From Tardiphaga sp. vice304 (lineage in GTDB: Bacteria > Pseudomonadota > Alphaproteobacteria > Rhizobiales > Xanthobacteraceae), in the NCBI RefSeq assembly GCF_007018905.1, contig NZ_CP041402.1:4080001-4144000 (forward strand): DNA of 64,000 nt. The letters are read 5' to 3'. Each line of letters opens with the position of its first letter. The first letter of the stretch is position 1. The translations under genes and the position numbers were made by a program. The notes under the pieces were generated by a model. The model was not told the origin of the DNA, made no database searches, and was given only the letters and a program-made list of their open reading frames with translations. Positions 51,605 through 61,042 of the stretch are shown piece by piece.

Positions 51605-51708
51605 CGCATCCTCCTGATTTTTTTACTCGTTAAGACCAGCTTCGGGAGCCGCCGCGCGAATGTCAACGGGCACGAGCCTGCGTCGACGACGCGCGGAGGA
51701 TAGTGGTG

Positions 51709-52971
51709 TCAGGCGTTCGCCCGGAAATTCTCGATCAGCCGCAGCAGCACGCGCGCGCCGGCTTCGACATCCGCCGGCTCGACGTGCTCGGCGGGATGGT
51801 GGCTGATACCGCCGCGGCAGCACACGAACAGCATCGCCACGTCAGCGATGTCGATCATCGCCATGCCGTCATGGCCTGCCCCGCTCGGCAATTCGAACAC
51901 CGGGTAGCCCTCGTCCTTCACCGCCTCGGCGACCTGCTGCTGCAACCAAGCCGCGCAAGGCACGGTGCGGTTCTCATGGGTGACGTTGATCTCCAGCGCC
52001 AGATGCCGGCGCCTGGCGATCTCCTCGATCTGGCGCACCACGTCGGCGACCGCCAGCTTGCGAAAGGAATCGCGCGGGCTGCGCATGTCGATGGTGAACG
52101 ACACCATGCCTGGAATCACATTGGTCGCGCCCGGCATCGCGTTGATGTAGCCGACCGTGCCGACCAGCCCGTCCCGGTCGCTGGCGCAGAATTCCTCGAT
52201 CGCCACGATGCATTCCGCCGCCCCCGCCAGCGCGTCGCGACGCAGCGCCATCGGCACGGTGCCGGCGTGGCCGGCCATGCCGCGCAGCTCCACCGCCAGC
52301 CGCGTCGCCCCGGCAATCGCGGTGACCACGCCGACCGGAAGCTGCTTGGCTTCCAGCACCGGCCCCTGCTCGATATGCAGCTCGACATAACCCAGCAGTT
52401 CGCTGCGCGCCCGCGCCGCGGCACCGATGTGCTCGGGGTCGAGCCCGAACGCGACCATCGCCTCACGCATGGTGAGGCCCGAGCGGTCCTTGCTGCCCAG
52501 CGCACTTTCATTGAAGGTGCCGGCGACGGCGCGGCTGCCGAGCAGCGTCGAGGCGAATCTCACGCCCTCCTCATCGGCAAAGCCGGTCACTTCCAGCGCG
52601 AAGGGCAACCGCTTGCCGCGCCGGTTGAGGTCGCCGACGCAGGCGATGGCGGCGATCACCCCGAGCGGCCCGTCCCAGCGGCCGGCGTCGCGGACGGTGT
52701 CGAAATGCGAGCCGATCATCAGGCACGGCAGGCCCGGCCGGTCGCCTTCGTAGCGTCCGCAGACATTGCCGATTGCGTCGAGCTGTGCGGTCATTCCCGC
52801 GTCGCGCATCCAGCCCATCAGCAGCTCCGCCGCGGCCCGGTGCTCGGCCGTGAGGAAGACGCGCGTGATAACGTCCGCCGTCTCCGAAATCGCCGCCAGC
52901 CTATGGATGCGTTCGACGATCTCGGCGCCGAGCGACACGATCGGGGCGACTTTCGCTTCCATGGCAATCAT
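51709..52971 (-). CDS. M20-family amidohydrolase (allantoate / N-carbamoyl-amino-acid type)
   Basis: The 420-residue Zn enzyme has metal-site segments GSHFDTVRDAGRWDGPLGV, TGFADEEGVRF and ELHIEQGPVLE, and the dimerisation-domain NVIPGMVSFTIDMRSP. This matches the hydantoinase/carbamoylase group that includes allantoate amidohydrolase. Purine genes across the divergent promoter and a uricase at the right edge favour allantoate as substrate, while the minus-strand aldolase/decarboxylase run allows an N-carbamoyl amino acid instead. Confidence 0.88.
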   Translation of the reverse strand: MIAMEAKVAPIVSLGAEIVERIHRLAAISETADVITRVFLTAEHRAAAELLMGWMRDAGMTAQLDAIGNVCGRYEGDRPGLPCLMIGSHFDTVRDAGRWDGPLGVIAAIACVGDLNRRGKRLPFALEVTGFADEEGVRFASTLLGSRAVAGTFNESALGSKDRSGLTMREAMVAFGLDPEHIGAAARARSELLGYVELHIEQGPVLEAKQLPVGVVTAIAGATRLAVELRGMAGHAGTVPMALRRDALAGAAECIVAIEEFCASDRDGLVGTVGYINAMPGATNVIPGMVSFTIDMRSPRDSFRKLAVADVVRQIEEIARRRHLALEINVTHENRTVPCAAWLQQQVAEAVKDEGYPVFELPSGAGHDGMAMIDIADVAMLFVCCRGGISHHPAEHVEPADVEAGARVLLRLIENFRANA

Positions 52972-53091
52972 GCTTCTTTGGTGGCCCGCGACATTGCCGC
53001 GGTGAGGGACGTTTCAGTATAATTCGGCTATTGGCTCAGGCCAATCCGCAGTGTCCGAGCGCCTTTCAGCGAACAGAGGACAGGAGAGACA

Positions 53092-53583
53092 ATGAACGAT
53101 CAGTCCACGCGTGACGAGTTCTATCTCCGCCGCGCCTTCGACGCCAGCCACCGCGCGGTGGCCAACGGCAACCACCCGTTCGGTGCCGTGCTGGTCGATT
53201 CCGAAGGCCAGTTGCTGCTGGAAACAGAGAACGGCTTCATGCCCTCGCATGACGGCACCGCCCATGCAGAAAGGCTGTTGTGCTCGGCCGCAGCGACCAG
53301 CCTGTCGGCCGCGGTGCTGGCGGGCAGCACGCTTTATTCATCGGCCGAACCGTGCGCGATGTGTGCTGGTGCAATCTACTGGGTGGGCATCGGCCGCGTC
53401 GTGTTTGGCCTGGGCGAATCCAGATTGAAAGCCATCACCGGGGCGCATCCGGAAAACCCCACGCTCGACCTGCCCTGCCGCACGGTGTTCGCGGCGGGCC
53501 AGAAGACGATCGAGGTGATCGGCCCGCTGCTGGAGGACGAAGCCGCAGCCCAGCATGAAGGTTTCTGGGCGACGCAGGACTAG
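53092..53583 (+). CDS. Cytidine/deoxycytidylate-fold nucleoside deaminase (guanine-deaminase-like)
   Basis: The 163-residue zinc deaminase has the catalytic Glu and His ligand in TAHAERLLCSAA and the Cys ligands in EPCAMCAGAIYW. NHPFGAVLVD at the N-terminus matches the tRNA-adenosine / guanine deaminase group. Placed before a nucleoside importer and xanthine dehydrogenase, it most likely turns guanine into xanthine. AGGAGAG sits five bases before the ATG. It opens the plus-strand purine run. Confidence 0.9.
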   Translation: MNDQSTRDEFYLRRAFDASHRAVANGNHPFGAVLVDSEGQLLLETENGFMPSHDGTAHAERLLCSAAATSLSAAVLAGSTLYSSAEPCAMCAGAIYWVGIGRVVFGLGESRLKAITGAHPENPTLDLPCRTVFAAGQKTIEVIGPLLEDEAAAQHEGFWATQD

Positions 53584-53804
53584 CTAGCGGCGTCGCCGTC
53601 CGCGCGGCACCACGCCTGCTGCAGCAAGGACTGAGGCACGGACCCCGCCGCTTGACACACCCTGTGCGGGTTTGACGCCGACAATTGATGCAGAACGTGA
53701 GATTTGCTGAAACGCTGTGCACATGATGACGCTTTTTAGAGATTTACGCTGCATTCCGGTTTAGCACACAATTACCCACTCGCTTCTCCAACGCCTGGTT
53801 GTGC

Positions 53805-55376
53805 ATGCTCGATCCGATGCCTTCCCATCTGTGGACCGGACAAACGCCGCTGCTGCAGACCGTCGGTCTGACCAAGCGCTATGGCAGTTTCCTCGCCAAC
53901 GATGCGATCGACATCGAGATCTGGCCGCAGCAGATCCACGCGCTGCTTGGCGAGAACGGCGCAGGCAAATCGACATTCGTGAAAACCATCTACGGCCTGA
54001 TCCAGCCTAGCGAAGGCGAGATGCTCTGGCAGGGTGAGAAGATGGTGCTGACCGGTCCGCATGATGCCCGCGCCCGCGGCATCGGCATGGTGTTCCAGCA
54101 CTTTTCACTGTTCGACAATCTGACCGTGGCGGAGAACGTCGCGCTCGGGCTCGACGGCCGGGAATCCTTCAAGGCGATGTCGGCGCGGCTGGAGGAGGTC
54201 TCCCGCACCTACGGCCTGCCGCTCGATCCCAAGCGCGAGGTCTGGCAACTCTCGGTCGGCGAGCGCCAGCGCATCGAGATCGTCCGCGTGCTGATGCAAA
54301 ACCCGAAATTCCTGATCCTGGACGAACCCACCGCGGTGCTGACGCCGCAGGAAGCGGACCAGTTGTTCGTGGTGCTGGATCGTCTGAAGTCGGAGGGCCG
54401 CTCGATCCTCTACATCAGTCACAAGCTGGACGAGGTGAAGCGGCTGTGCGACACCGCCACCATCCTGCGCGGTGGCAAGAAGATCTCCACCTGCAACCCG
54501 CGCGAAGAAACCGCGGCGTCACTGGCGAGGATGATGGTCGGCGCCGAGATCAAGCAGGTGCGCGCCGCCGCCGGCCGCACGACCACGGTGCCGCGCCTGG
54601 TCGTCAACGATCTCAACCTCGCGCCCGACGAACCGCATGGCGTGTACCTCGAGAACATCTCACTTGAATTGAAGGGCGGCGAAATCCTGGGGATTGCCGG
54701 CGTCGCCGGCAACGGCCAGGACGAGTTGTTTGCCGCCCTCTCCGGCGAGCGGCAGACCAAGGACCCCGGCACCATCGTGATCGACGGACACGCCGCCGGC
54801 CATCTCTCGATCACCAGCCGGCGCCAACTCGGCGCGGCCTTCGTGCCGGAAGAGCGGCTCGGCCACGGCACCGCGCCGCGGATGCGGCTTTCGGAAAATG
54901 CCCTGCTCACCGGCCATGCGGCGTCCGGCATGGTGCAGCTCGGCTTCATCAATATCGGCGCCACGCTGTCCGCTGTCGATCGCGCGACCGAGGCATTCGA
55001 TGTCCGCAAGGCCAAGCGCGATCCGGAAGCCGCATCATTGTCCGGCGGCAATTTGCAGAAATTCATCGTTGGCCGCGAGATCCTGCGCAATCCGGTTTTG
55101 CTGGTGGTGAGCCAGCCGACCTGGGGCGTCGACGCGGGTGCCGCCGCGGTGATCCGCCAGGCGCTGCTCGATCTCGCCGGCGCCGGCTGCGCCATTCTCG
55201 TTACCAGCCAGGACCTCGACGAACTCGCCGAGATCGCCGACCGTATCGCGGTGATGTTCCACGGCCGCCTCTCCGAGCCGCTGGTGGCTGCGGACGCCAG
55301 CCGCGAAATGCTCGGCCTGTTGATGGGCGGCAGTACGCTTGCACCGAAGGAGCCCGTTGATGCAATTGGTGCTTGA
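53805..55376 (+). CDS. Nucleoside (BMP-type) ABC importer ATPase, duplicated
   Basis: The 523-residue ATPase has two fused nucleotide-binding domains. The first is intact (Walker A LGENGAGKSTF, signature LSVGERQRIEIVR, Walker B FLILDEPTAVL). The second has a degenerate Walker A (GIAGVAGNGQDELF) and LSGGNLQKFIVGREIL, as usual in YufO/NupA and RbsA-type proteins. It drives purine nucleoside uptake. ATG 53805 or ATG 53817 are both possible; no clear ribosome site is present. Its 3' end overlaps the first permease by 17 bases. Confidence 0.92.
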   Translation: MLDPMPSHLWTGQTPLLQTVGLTKRYGSFLANDAIDIEIWPQQIHALLGENGAGKSTFVKTIYGLIQPSEGEMLWQGEKMVLTGPHDARARGIGMVFQHFSLFDNLTVAENVALGLDGRESFKAMSARLEEVSRTYGLPLDPKREVWQLSVGERQRIEIVRVLMQNPKFLILDEPTAVLTPQEADQLFVVLDRLKSEGRSILYISHKLDEVKRLCDTATILRGGKKISTCNPREETAASLARMMVGAEIKQVRAAAGRTTTVPRLVVNDLNLAPDEPHGVYLENISLELKGGEILGIAGVAGNGQDELFAALSGERQTKDPGTIVIDGHAAGHLSITSRRQLGAAFVPEERLGHGTAPRMRLSENALLTGHAASGMVQLGFINIGATLSAVDRATEAFDVRKAKRDPEAASLSGGNLQKFIVGREILRNPVLLVVSQPTWGVDAGAAAVIRQALLDLAGAGCAILVTSQDLDELAEIADRIAVMFHGRLSEPLVAADASREMLGLLMGGSTLAPKEPVDAIGA

Positions 55377-56451
55377 GAAGCGCAGCGAGCGATCCACCGC
55401 CATCGCGCTGGTGTCGCCTGTCATCGCGATCGGCCTGACGATCGTAACAATGAGCGTGCTGTTTCTACTGCTTGGCAAAAATCCGATCACCGCGCTCGGC
55501 GTGTATTTTGTGACGCCACTGACCGACAGCTACTCATTGCAGGAGATCGCGGTGAAAGCCGCGCCGCTGGCGATGATCGCGATCGGCCTGTCGATGTGTT
55601 ACCTGGCCAATGTCTGGAACATCGGCGCCGAGGGCCAGCTCCTGATCGGCGCGGTCGCCGGCAGTTGGCTCGCGGTGAAGACGCAGGGCACCGATGCCGG
55701 AATCTGGGTGATGCCCATGATGCTGCTGATCGGCGCGGCCGCCGGCGCGCTCTATGCGCTGATCCCGGCAATCTGCAGGGTGCGGTTCGGCGCCAGCGAA
55801 ATCCTCGTCAGCCTGATGCTGGTCTATGTCGCCGAATTGTTTCTCGATTATCTGGTGCGCGGGCCGTGGCGGGATCCCAATGGCTTCAACTTCCCGACGA
55901 CCGCTGAATTCGACCCCGTAGCCACCGTGCCGCTGATCTTCGAGGGCGGGCGACTGCATCTCGGCGTCGTCATCACGCTGGTCGTCGTCGCCGCCGCGGC
56001 CGTGCTGCTCGGCCGCACCATCAAGGGCTTCGAGATCCGCGTCGTCGGCGCCGCCCCGCGCGCCGCGCGGTTCGGCGGCTTCCGGTCGAACCGGCTGATC
56101 TTGCTGACCTTCGCGATCTCCGGCGCGCTGGCCGGCCTCGCCGGGATCATCGAGGTCGCCGGCCCGATCGGACACCTGCAGCCGGGCATCTCGCCGGGCT
56201 ACGGCTTCACCGCGATCATCGTCGCGTTTCTCGGGCGACTAAACCCGGTTGGAATATTAATTGCTGGACTGTTCCTGGCCCTGACCTTCATCGGCGGCGA
56301 ACAGGCGCAGATTGCGATGAAGATCCCGCTCGACATGACCAAGGTGTTCCAGGGCATCCTGCTGTTCTACGTGCTGGCCTGTGACTCGCTCATCCTGTAC
56401 CGGATCAAGCTCGTCATGCCGCAGCGAAAGGCCGCCGATGGGATTGCTTGA
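55360..56451 (+). CDS. Nucleoside ABC importer permease 1
   Basis: The 363-residue YufP/NupB-like permease has about ten hydrophobic segments, with the family segment LCMLANVWNIGAEGQLLIGA in near form (CYLANVWNIGAEGQ) and FRSNRLILLTFAISGALAGLAG. ATG 55360 follows AAGGAG by eight bases and overlaps the ATPase 3' end; it overlaps permease 2 by 14 bases. Confidence 0.93.
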   Translation: MQLVLEKRSERSTAIALVSPVIAIGLTIVTMSVLFLLLGKNPITALGVYFVTPLTDSYSLQEIAVKAAPLAMIAIGLSMCYLANVWNIGAEGQLLIGAVAGSWLAVKTQGTDAGIWVMPMMLLIGAAAGALYALIPAICRVRFGASEILVSLMLVYVAELFLDYLVRGPWRDPNGFNFPTTAEFDPVATVPLIFEGGRLHLGVVITLVVVAAAAVLLGRTIKGFEIRVVGAAPRAARFGGFRSNRLILLTFAISGALAGLAGIIEVAGPIGHLQPGISPGYGFTAIIVAFLGRLNPVGILIAGLFLALTFIGGEQAQIAMKIPLDMTKVFQGILLFYVLACDSLILYRIKLVMPQRKAADGIA

Positions 56452-57355
56452 GGCCATCATATTGGCGGTGCTGGCGGCGTCGACGCCGCTGCTGCTGGCT
56501 GCCACCGGCGAACTGATCACCGAACGCGCCGGCGTGCTCAATCTCGGCGTCGAGGGCATGATGATCATGGGTGCGGCCTGCGGCTTCGGCGGCGCGCTGT
56601 ATTCGGGCTCGATCCTCATTGGCGCGCTGTGCGGCATCGCCGCCGGCGTCGCACTATCGCTGGTGTTCGCGTTGATGGCGCTGGGCCTCGCCGTCAACCA
56701 GGTCGCCACCGGGCTGGCGCTGACCATTCTCGGCGTCGGCACCTCCGGCCTGATCGGCGCCGGCTTCGTCGGCGAGCGCATCACGCCGGCACCCAAGCTC
56801 TACATCCCGGGCCTCACCGACATCCCCTTCGTCGGCCGGATCCTGTTCGGCGAGGACGCCTTCGTCTACCTCTCGCTGCTGCTGGTGATCGCCGTCTGGT
56901 GGTTCCTGTACCGCACCCGCGCCGGGCTGATCCTGCGCGCGGCCGGCGACAACCACGCCTCCGCGCATGCGCTGGGCTATCCCGTGCTCACCATCCGGCT
57001 CTATGCGGTGATGTTTGGCGGCGGCTGCGCGGGCCTCGCCGGCGCCTATCTGCCGCTGGCCTATACGCCGTTCTTCATTCCCGGCATGACCGCCGGCCGC
57101 GGCTGGATCGCGCTGGCGCTGGTAGTGTTCTCGTCATGGCGGCCGGGCCGGCTGCTGATCGGCGCCTATCTGTTCGGCGCGGTGACGATCCTGCAATTGC
57201 ACGCGCAGGGCTGGGGCGTCGGCGTGCCGTCGCAATTGATGTCGGCGATGCCCTATCTCGCCACCATCATCGTGCTGGTTCTGATCTCACGGGCGCGAAC
57301 CGGCGGTTCGACCGCGCCCGCAGCCTTGGGGACGGTGTTCGTTCCCGATCGATAA
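56438..57355 (+). CDS. Nucleoside ABC importer permease 2
   Basis: The 305-residue YufQ/NupC-type permease begins MGLLEAIILAVLAASTPLLL and contains the family hallmark ERAGVLNLGVEGMMIMGA with eight or so membrane segments. ATG 56438 is six bases after AAAGG inside the end of permease 1. It is translationally coupled and forms the membrane channel with permease 1. Confidence 0.93.
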   Translation: MGLLEAIILAVLAASTPLLLAATGELITERAGVLNLGVEGMMIMGAACGFGGALYSGSILIGALCGIAAGVALSLVFALMALGLAVNQVATGLALTILGVGTSGLIGAGFVGERITPAPKLYIPGLTDIPFVGRILFGEDAFVYLSLLLVIAVWWFLYRTRAGLILRAAGDNHASAHALGYPVLTIRLYAVMFGGGCAGLAGAYLPLAYTPFFIPGMTAGRGWIALALVVFSSWRPGRLLIGAYLFGAVTILQLHAQGWGVGVPSQLMSAMPYLATIIVLVLISRARTGGSTAPAALGTVFVPDR

Positions 57356-57424
57356 ACCCGAAGCGCGCGCGGTGGGGACGCGCACTTCGTACCAACAACA
57401 AACCCTCGGTCATCGGAGAAACGC

Positions 57425-58504
57425 ATGAAAAAGTTTATCCTTGCTGCAACAGCCGCCCTGCTGGCCGGCGCCGCCAGCATCTACGGCGCGCAGGCCGCCG
57501 AAAAACTCAAGGTCGGCTTCATCTATCTCGGCCCGATCGGCGATCTCGGCTGGACCTACCAGCATGATCTCGCCCGCCTCGCGATGATCAAGGAATTCGG
57601 CGACAAGGTCGAAACCACCTATCTCGAAAACGTCAGCGAGGGCCCGGACTCCGAGCGCTCGATCGAGCAGCTCGCGCGCGCCGGCAACAAGCTGATCTTC
57701 ACCACGTCGTTCGGCTACATGGAGCCGACACTGAAGGTCGCCAAGCGGCATCCCAATGTGCATTTCGAGCACGCCACCGGCTACAAGCGCGACAAGAACA
57801 TGTCGACCTATTCCGGCAAGTTCCATGAAGGTCGCTATATTCAGGGCGTGATCGCCGGCAAGATGTCGAAATCCGGCACGCTCGGCTATATTGGCTCGTT
57901 CCCGATCCCCGAAGTTATCGCCGGCATCAACGCCACGATTCTGGGCGCGCAGACCGTCAACCCGAACATCAAGGTCAAGATCATCTGGGCCAATACCTGG
58001 TTCGACCCGGGCAAGGAAGCCGACGCCGCCAAGGCGCTGATCGACCAGGGCGCCGACGTGATCATGCAGCACACCGACAGCCCCGCCGCGATGCAGATCG
58101 CTGCCGAGCGCGGCAAGCTGGCCTTCGGGCAGGATTCCGAAATGATCAAGTTCGGCCCGAAGACGCAATTGACCTCGATCATGAACAACTGGGCGCCGTA
58201 CTACATCCAGCGCGTCAAGGCCGAGCTCGACGGCAGCTGGAAGTCGGAAAACACCTGGCACGGCTTGAAGGAGGTAATGGTAGTGATGGCGCCCTACACC
58301 AACATGCCCGACGACGTAAAGAAGCTGGCGATTGAGACCGAGGCCGCGATCGTCGCCGGCACGCTGAATCCGTTCAAATGCCCGATCATGGGCCAGGACG
58401 GCAAGGAAGTGGAATGCAAGGGCGGCGACCATCTCGCCGACGGCCAGGTGCTCGGCATGAACTTCTACGTCAAGGGCATCGACGACAAGGTGCCGGGGAA
58501 ATAA
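57425..58504 (+). CDS. BMP-family nucleoside-binding lipoprotein-like protein
   Basis: The 359-residue substrate-binding protein of the BMP (PnrA) family has a Sec signal cut after AQAA (about residue 25). Family segments are GFIYLGPIGDLGWTYQHD, FTTSFGYMEPTLKVA, GYIGSFPIPEVIAGINA and GADVIMQHTDSPAAMQ. No lipobox Cys is evident, so it is probably soluble periplasmic, not a lipoprotein. It supplies purine nucleosides to the importer. A repeat element follows. Confidence 0.93.
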   Translation: MKKFILAATAALLAGAASIYGAQAAEKLKVGFIYLGPIGDLGWTYQHDLARLAMIKEFGDKVETTYLENVSEGPDSERSIEQLARAGNKLIFTTSFGYMEPTLKVAKRHPNVHFEHATGYKRDKNMSTYSGKFHEGRYIQGVIAGKMSKSGTLGYIGSFPIPEVIAGINATILGAQTVNPNIKVKIIWANTWFDPGKEADAAKALIDQGADVIMQHTDSPAAMQIAAERGKLAFGQDSEMIKFGPKTQLTSIMNNWAPYYIQRVKAELDGSWKSENTWHGLKEVMVVMAPYTNMPDDVKKLAIETEAAIVAGTLNPFKCPIMGQDGKEVECKGGDHLADGQVLGMNFYVKGIDDKVPGK

Positions 58505-58540
58505 CGGCGCACTTTCGATACCAGCCACTCAAGCTGCAGT

Positions 58541-58703
58541 CCCCCCTCTCCCCTGCGCGAAGCGAAGCTTCGCTAGGTGGGAGAGGGTGGATCGACCGCG
58601 TAGCGGTCGAGACGGGTGAGGGGTAACAGCGAACTCCGAGCCAAAGCCCCCTCATCCGTCACGGCCTTCGGCCGTGCCACCTTCTCCCACAAGGGGAGAA
58701 GGA
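58541..58703. repeat. Palindromic intergenic repeat
   Basis: The element carries CCCCTCTCCC with inverted GGGGAGAAGG, several nested hairpins (AGCGAAGCTTCGCT, CCGCGTAGCGG, GGCCTTCGGCC) and the shared core GGGTGAGGGG. It is the same class as 24812-24944 and 63670-63812 and separates convergent genes. Confidence 0.78.
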
Positions 58704-58717
58704 AGAAAAAAGAGCCC

Positions 58718-60058
58718 CTACCCCGCCTGCATCGCCTTTGCCGCAGCACTATGCCGTCGGATTAGATCGCCCACGTCCATCCCCGGAATCGCGCCATCGA
58801 TCACCCGCCACGCCCCGCCGACCATTACCCTGTCCGCGCGATACGCCCCGCACAGCACCAAGGCCGCCAGCGCGTCGCCGTGGCCGGAGAAGCGCAACTC
58901 GTCGAGCTTGAACAACGCGAGGTCCGCCATCTTGCCGACCGCGATCTCGCCCAGTTCCGGCCGGCCGACACAGGCAGCCGAGCCCTTGGTCGCCCAGCGC
59001 AGCGCGTCCTTGTGGCTGACGCGGCCGACGCCGTAGCGGGCGCGCTGCAGCAGGAAGGCGGTACGCACCTCCTGCATCAAATTGGAGCCATCATTCGACG
59101 CCGAACCGTCGACGCCGAGCCCGATCGACACGCCGGCATCTTCCATCTCGCAGACCGGGCAGCCGCCCGAAGCCAATAGCTGGTTGCTGCACGAGCAATG
59201 GCTGATGCTCGTCTTCGCCTTGCCGAGCCGCACCATCTCCGGCGCATCGAAATGGATGCCATGCGCCAGCCAGGTGCGATGGTTGAGCCAGCCGGTCTGT
59301 TCGAGATAATCCAGCGGCCGGCAGCCGTAGATCTCCTCGCAATAGCGGTTCTCGTCCTGCGTCTCGCCGAGATGGGTGTGCAGCCGCACGTCGAGCCGTT
59401 CCGCCAGCGCGGCGGTCGATCGCATCAGCGAGGTCGTCACCGAGAATGGCGAGCACGGCGCCAGCGCGATCTGCACCATGGCGTCCTCGCCGCGCTCGTG
59501 GAACTTCGCCACCACGCGCTCGCTGTCGGCCAGTATCGTATCTTCGTCCTGCACCACGCTGTCCGGCGGCAGCCCGCCATCCTTCACCGAGCGGTTCATC
59601 GATCCGCGCGTCAGCAGCACGCGCATGCCGAGCCTCCGCGCAACGCCGACCTCGATGTCGACGGATTGTTCCAGCCCGGCGGGGAAGACGTAATGATGGT
59701 CCGTGGTGGTGGTGCAGCCCGACAGCAGCAATTCGGTCATCGCCACGGTGACGCCGAGTTCGAGCGATTCGGGGGTCAGCCGTGCCCACACCGGATAGAG
59801 CGCCTGCAGCCATGGGAACAGTTCGCGGTCGAGCGCCGCCGGCAGCGCCCGCGTCAGCGTCTGGTAGAAATGGTGGTGGGTGTTAATCAGCCCCGGCAGT
59901 ACGACATGTTCGGAGGCATCGAACATCGTGACACCCGGCATCTTCGGCGTGCCGCCCGCCGGAACCATTTCGACGATTCGCCCGCCGCTGACGACGAGGC
60001 CGCCTTCGGCGCCCTCGGCGAGAATGGCCAGCGGGTTTTTGATCCAGGTCGCCGTCAT
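58718..60058 (-). CDS. 8-oxoguanine-deaminase-like amidohydrolase
   Basis: The 446-residue TIM-barrel hydrolase has metal ligands in LINTHHHFYQTL, HTHLGETQDE, WLAHGIHFD and LGVDGSASNDGS, and the active-site WLQALYPVWARL segment. This is the subgroup of guanine/8-oxoguanine and related aminohydrolases. Its product would be urate from 8-oxoguanine or xanthine from guanine. ATG 60058 follows GAGGA at suitable distance; a longer frame to 60127 is unlikely. It is divergent from the xanthine dehydrogenase genes. Confidence 0.88.
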   Translation of the reverse strand: MTATWIKNPLAILAEGAEGGLVVSGGRIVEMVPAGGTPKMPGVTMFDASEHVVLPGLINTHHHFYQTLTRALPAALDRELFPWLQALYPVWARLTPESLELGVTVAMTELLLSGCTTTTDHHYVFPAGLEQSVDIEVGVARRLGMRVLLTRGSMNRSVKDGGLPPDSVVQDEDTILADSERVVAKFHERGEDAMVQIALAPCSPFSVTTSLMRSTAALAERLDVRLHTHLGETQDENRYCEEIYGCRPLDYLEQTGWLNHRTWLAHGIHFDAPEMVRLGKAKTSISHCSCSNQLLASGGCPVCEMEDAGVSIGLGVDGSASNDGSNLMQEVRTAFLLQRARYGVGRVSHKDALRWATKGSAACVGRPELGEIAVGKMADLALFKLDELRFSGHGDALAALVLCGAYRADRVMVGGAWRVIDGAIPGMDVGDLIRRHSAAAKAMQAG

Positions 60059-60223
60059 GCGTTCGTCCTCTTCCTCGGCGCCGTAGCCGGCCGCCTTGCA
60101 ATTCACAGTCCGGCCAAGAATACTCAATGGATCGGCTCGAGTTGGCGTCGGTCTTGCAAAGACTTAGCCCATCAAGCCGACGTCGTGCAAAAGCGGCCCT
60201 GAAGTGAAAGCGCGAACCTATCC

Positions 60224-61042
60224 ATGGATCTGAACACGGTCACGTCGGTGGCGCGCCCGCAAGCGCGGGAACAGTTGCCCCAATGGACGGCCGGCGACGC
60301 GTGGCTGGCGGGCGGCACCTGGCTGTTCTCCGAACCGCAGGCCCATCTCACGCGACTGATCGACCTTGCCGACCTCAACTGGCCCGCGCTGACCATCACC
60401 GACAGCCATCTACAGATCGCCGCGACCTGCACCGTCGCCCAGCTCGATGCGCTGGCCTGCCCGCCGGACTGGATCGCGGCGCCGCTCATCAACCAGTGCT
60501 GCCGCGCTTTTCTGGCGTCGTTCAAGATCTGGAAGACGGCGACGATCGGCGGCAATCTGTGCTGCTCGCTGCCGGCCGGCCCGATGATCTCGCTGACCGC
60601 GGCGCTCGAAGGCCAGTGCACGATCTGGAATGCCGATGGCAGCGAGACCCGGCTGCCCGTCACCGATTTCATTTTGGGCGACCAGCGCAATGCGCTGGCG
60701 CCGGGCGACCTGTTGCGCAGCCTCGACATCCCGCTTGCCGCCCTGCGGCGCCGCTCCGCGTTCCGGCAGATCGCGCTCACCCCGGTCGGTCGCTCCGCCG
60801 CGCTGCTGATCGGCGCCGTCAAGGAAAACGGCTTGCTGCTTACCGTGACGGGCTCGACCGTGCGGCCAGTCCAGCTCGGATTCGCGACAATGCCTCGAAC
60901 GGAGCAACTGCACGAAGCGATCCTGAATGCCATTCCCGACAATCTCTATCACACCGATGTCCACGGCAAGCCGGCCTGGCGCAAGCACATGACGCTGCGT
61001 TTTGCCGAAGAGATCCGTGCCGAACTCGGCGGCACGCCATGA
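60224..61042 (+). CDS. Xanthine-dehydrogenase FAD-binding subunit (YgfM/CoxM-like)
   Basis: The 272-residue FAD-binding subunit has DAWLAGGTWLFSEPQ near residue 30 and TATIGGNLCCSLPAG near residue 106, the two FAD pyrophosphate motifs, with a small C-terminal CO-dehydrogenase-flavoprotein domain. It accepts electrons from the FeS/Mo subunit. Its stop overlaps the next gene's start by four bases (ATGA). The pair resembles E. coli ygfM-xdhD. Confidence 0.9.
   Translation: MDLNTVTSVARPQAREQLPQWTAGDAWLAGGTWLFSEPQAHLTRLIDLADLNWPALTITDSHLQIAATCTVAQLDALACPPDWIAAPLINQCCRAFLASFKIWKTATIGGNLCCSLPAGPMISLTAALEGQCTIWNADGSETRLPVTDFILGDQRNALAPGDLLRSLDIPLAALRRRSAFRQIALTPVGRSAALLIGAVKENGLLLTVTGSTVRPVQLGFATMPRTEQLHEAILNAIPDNLYHTDVHGKPAWRKHMTLRFAEEIRAELGGTP

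Noticed and set aside
60283..61038. 1,120-residue xanthine dehydrogenase starting at 60283
   Set aside because: The leading part is the FAD-subunit gene in another frame; the ATGA overlap at 61039 is the real start.
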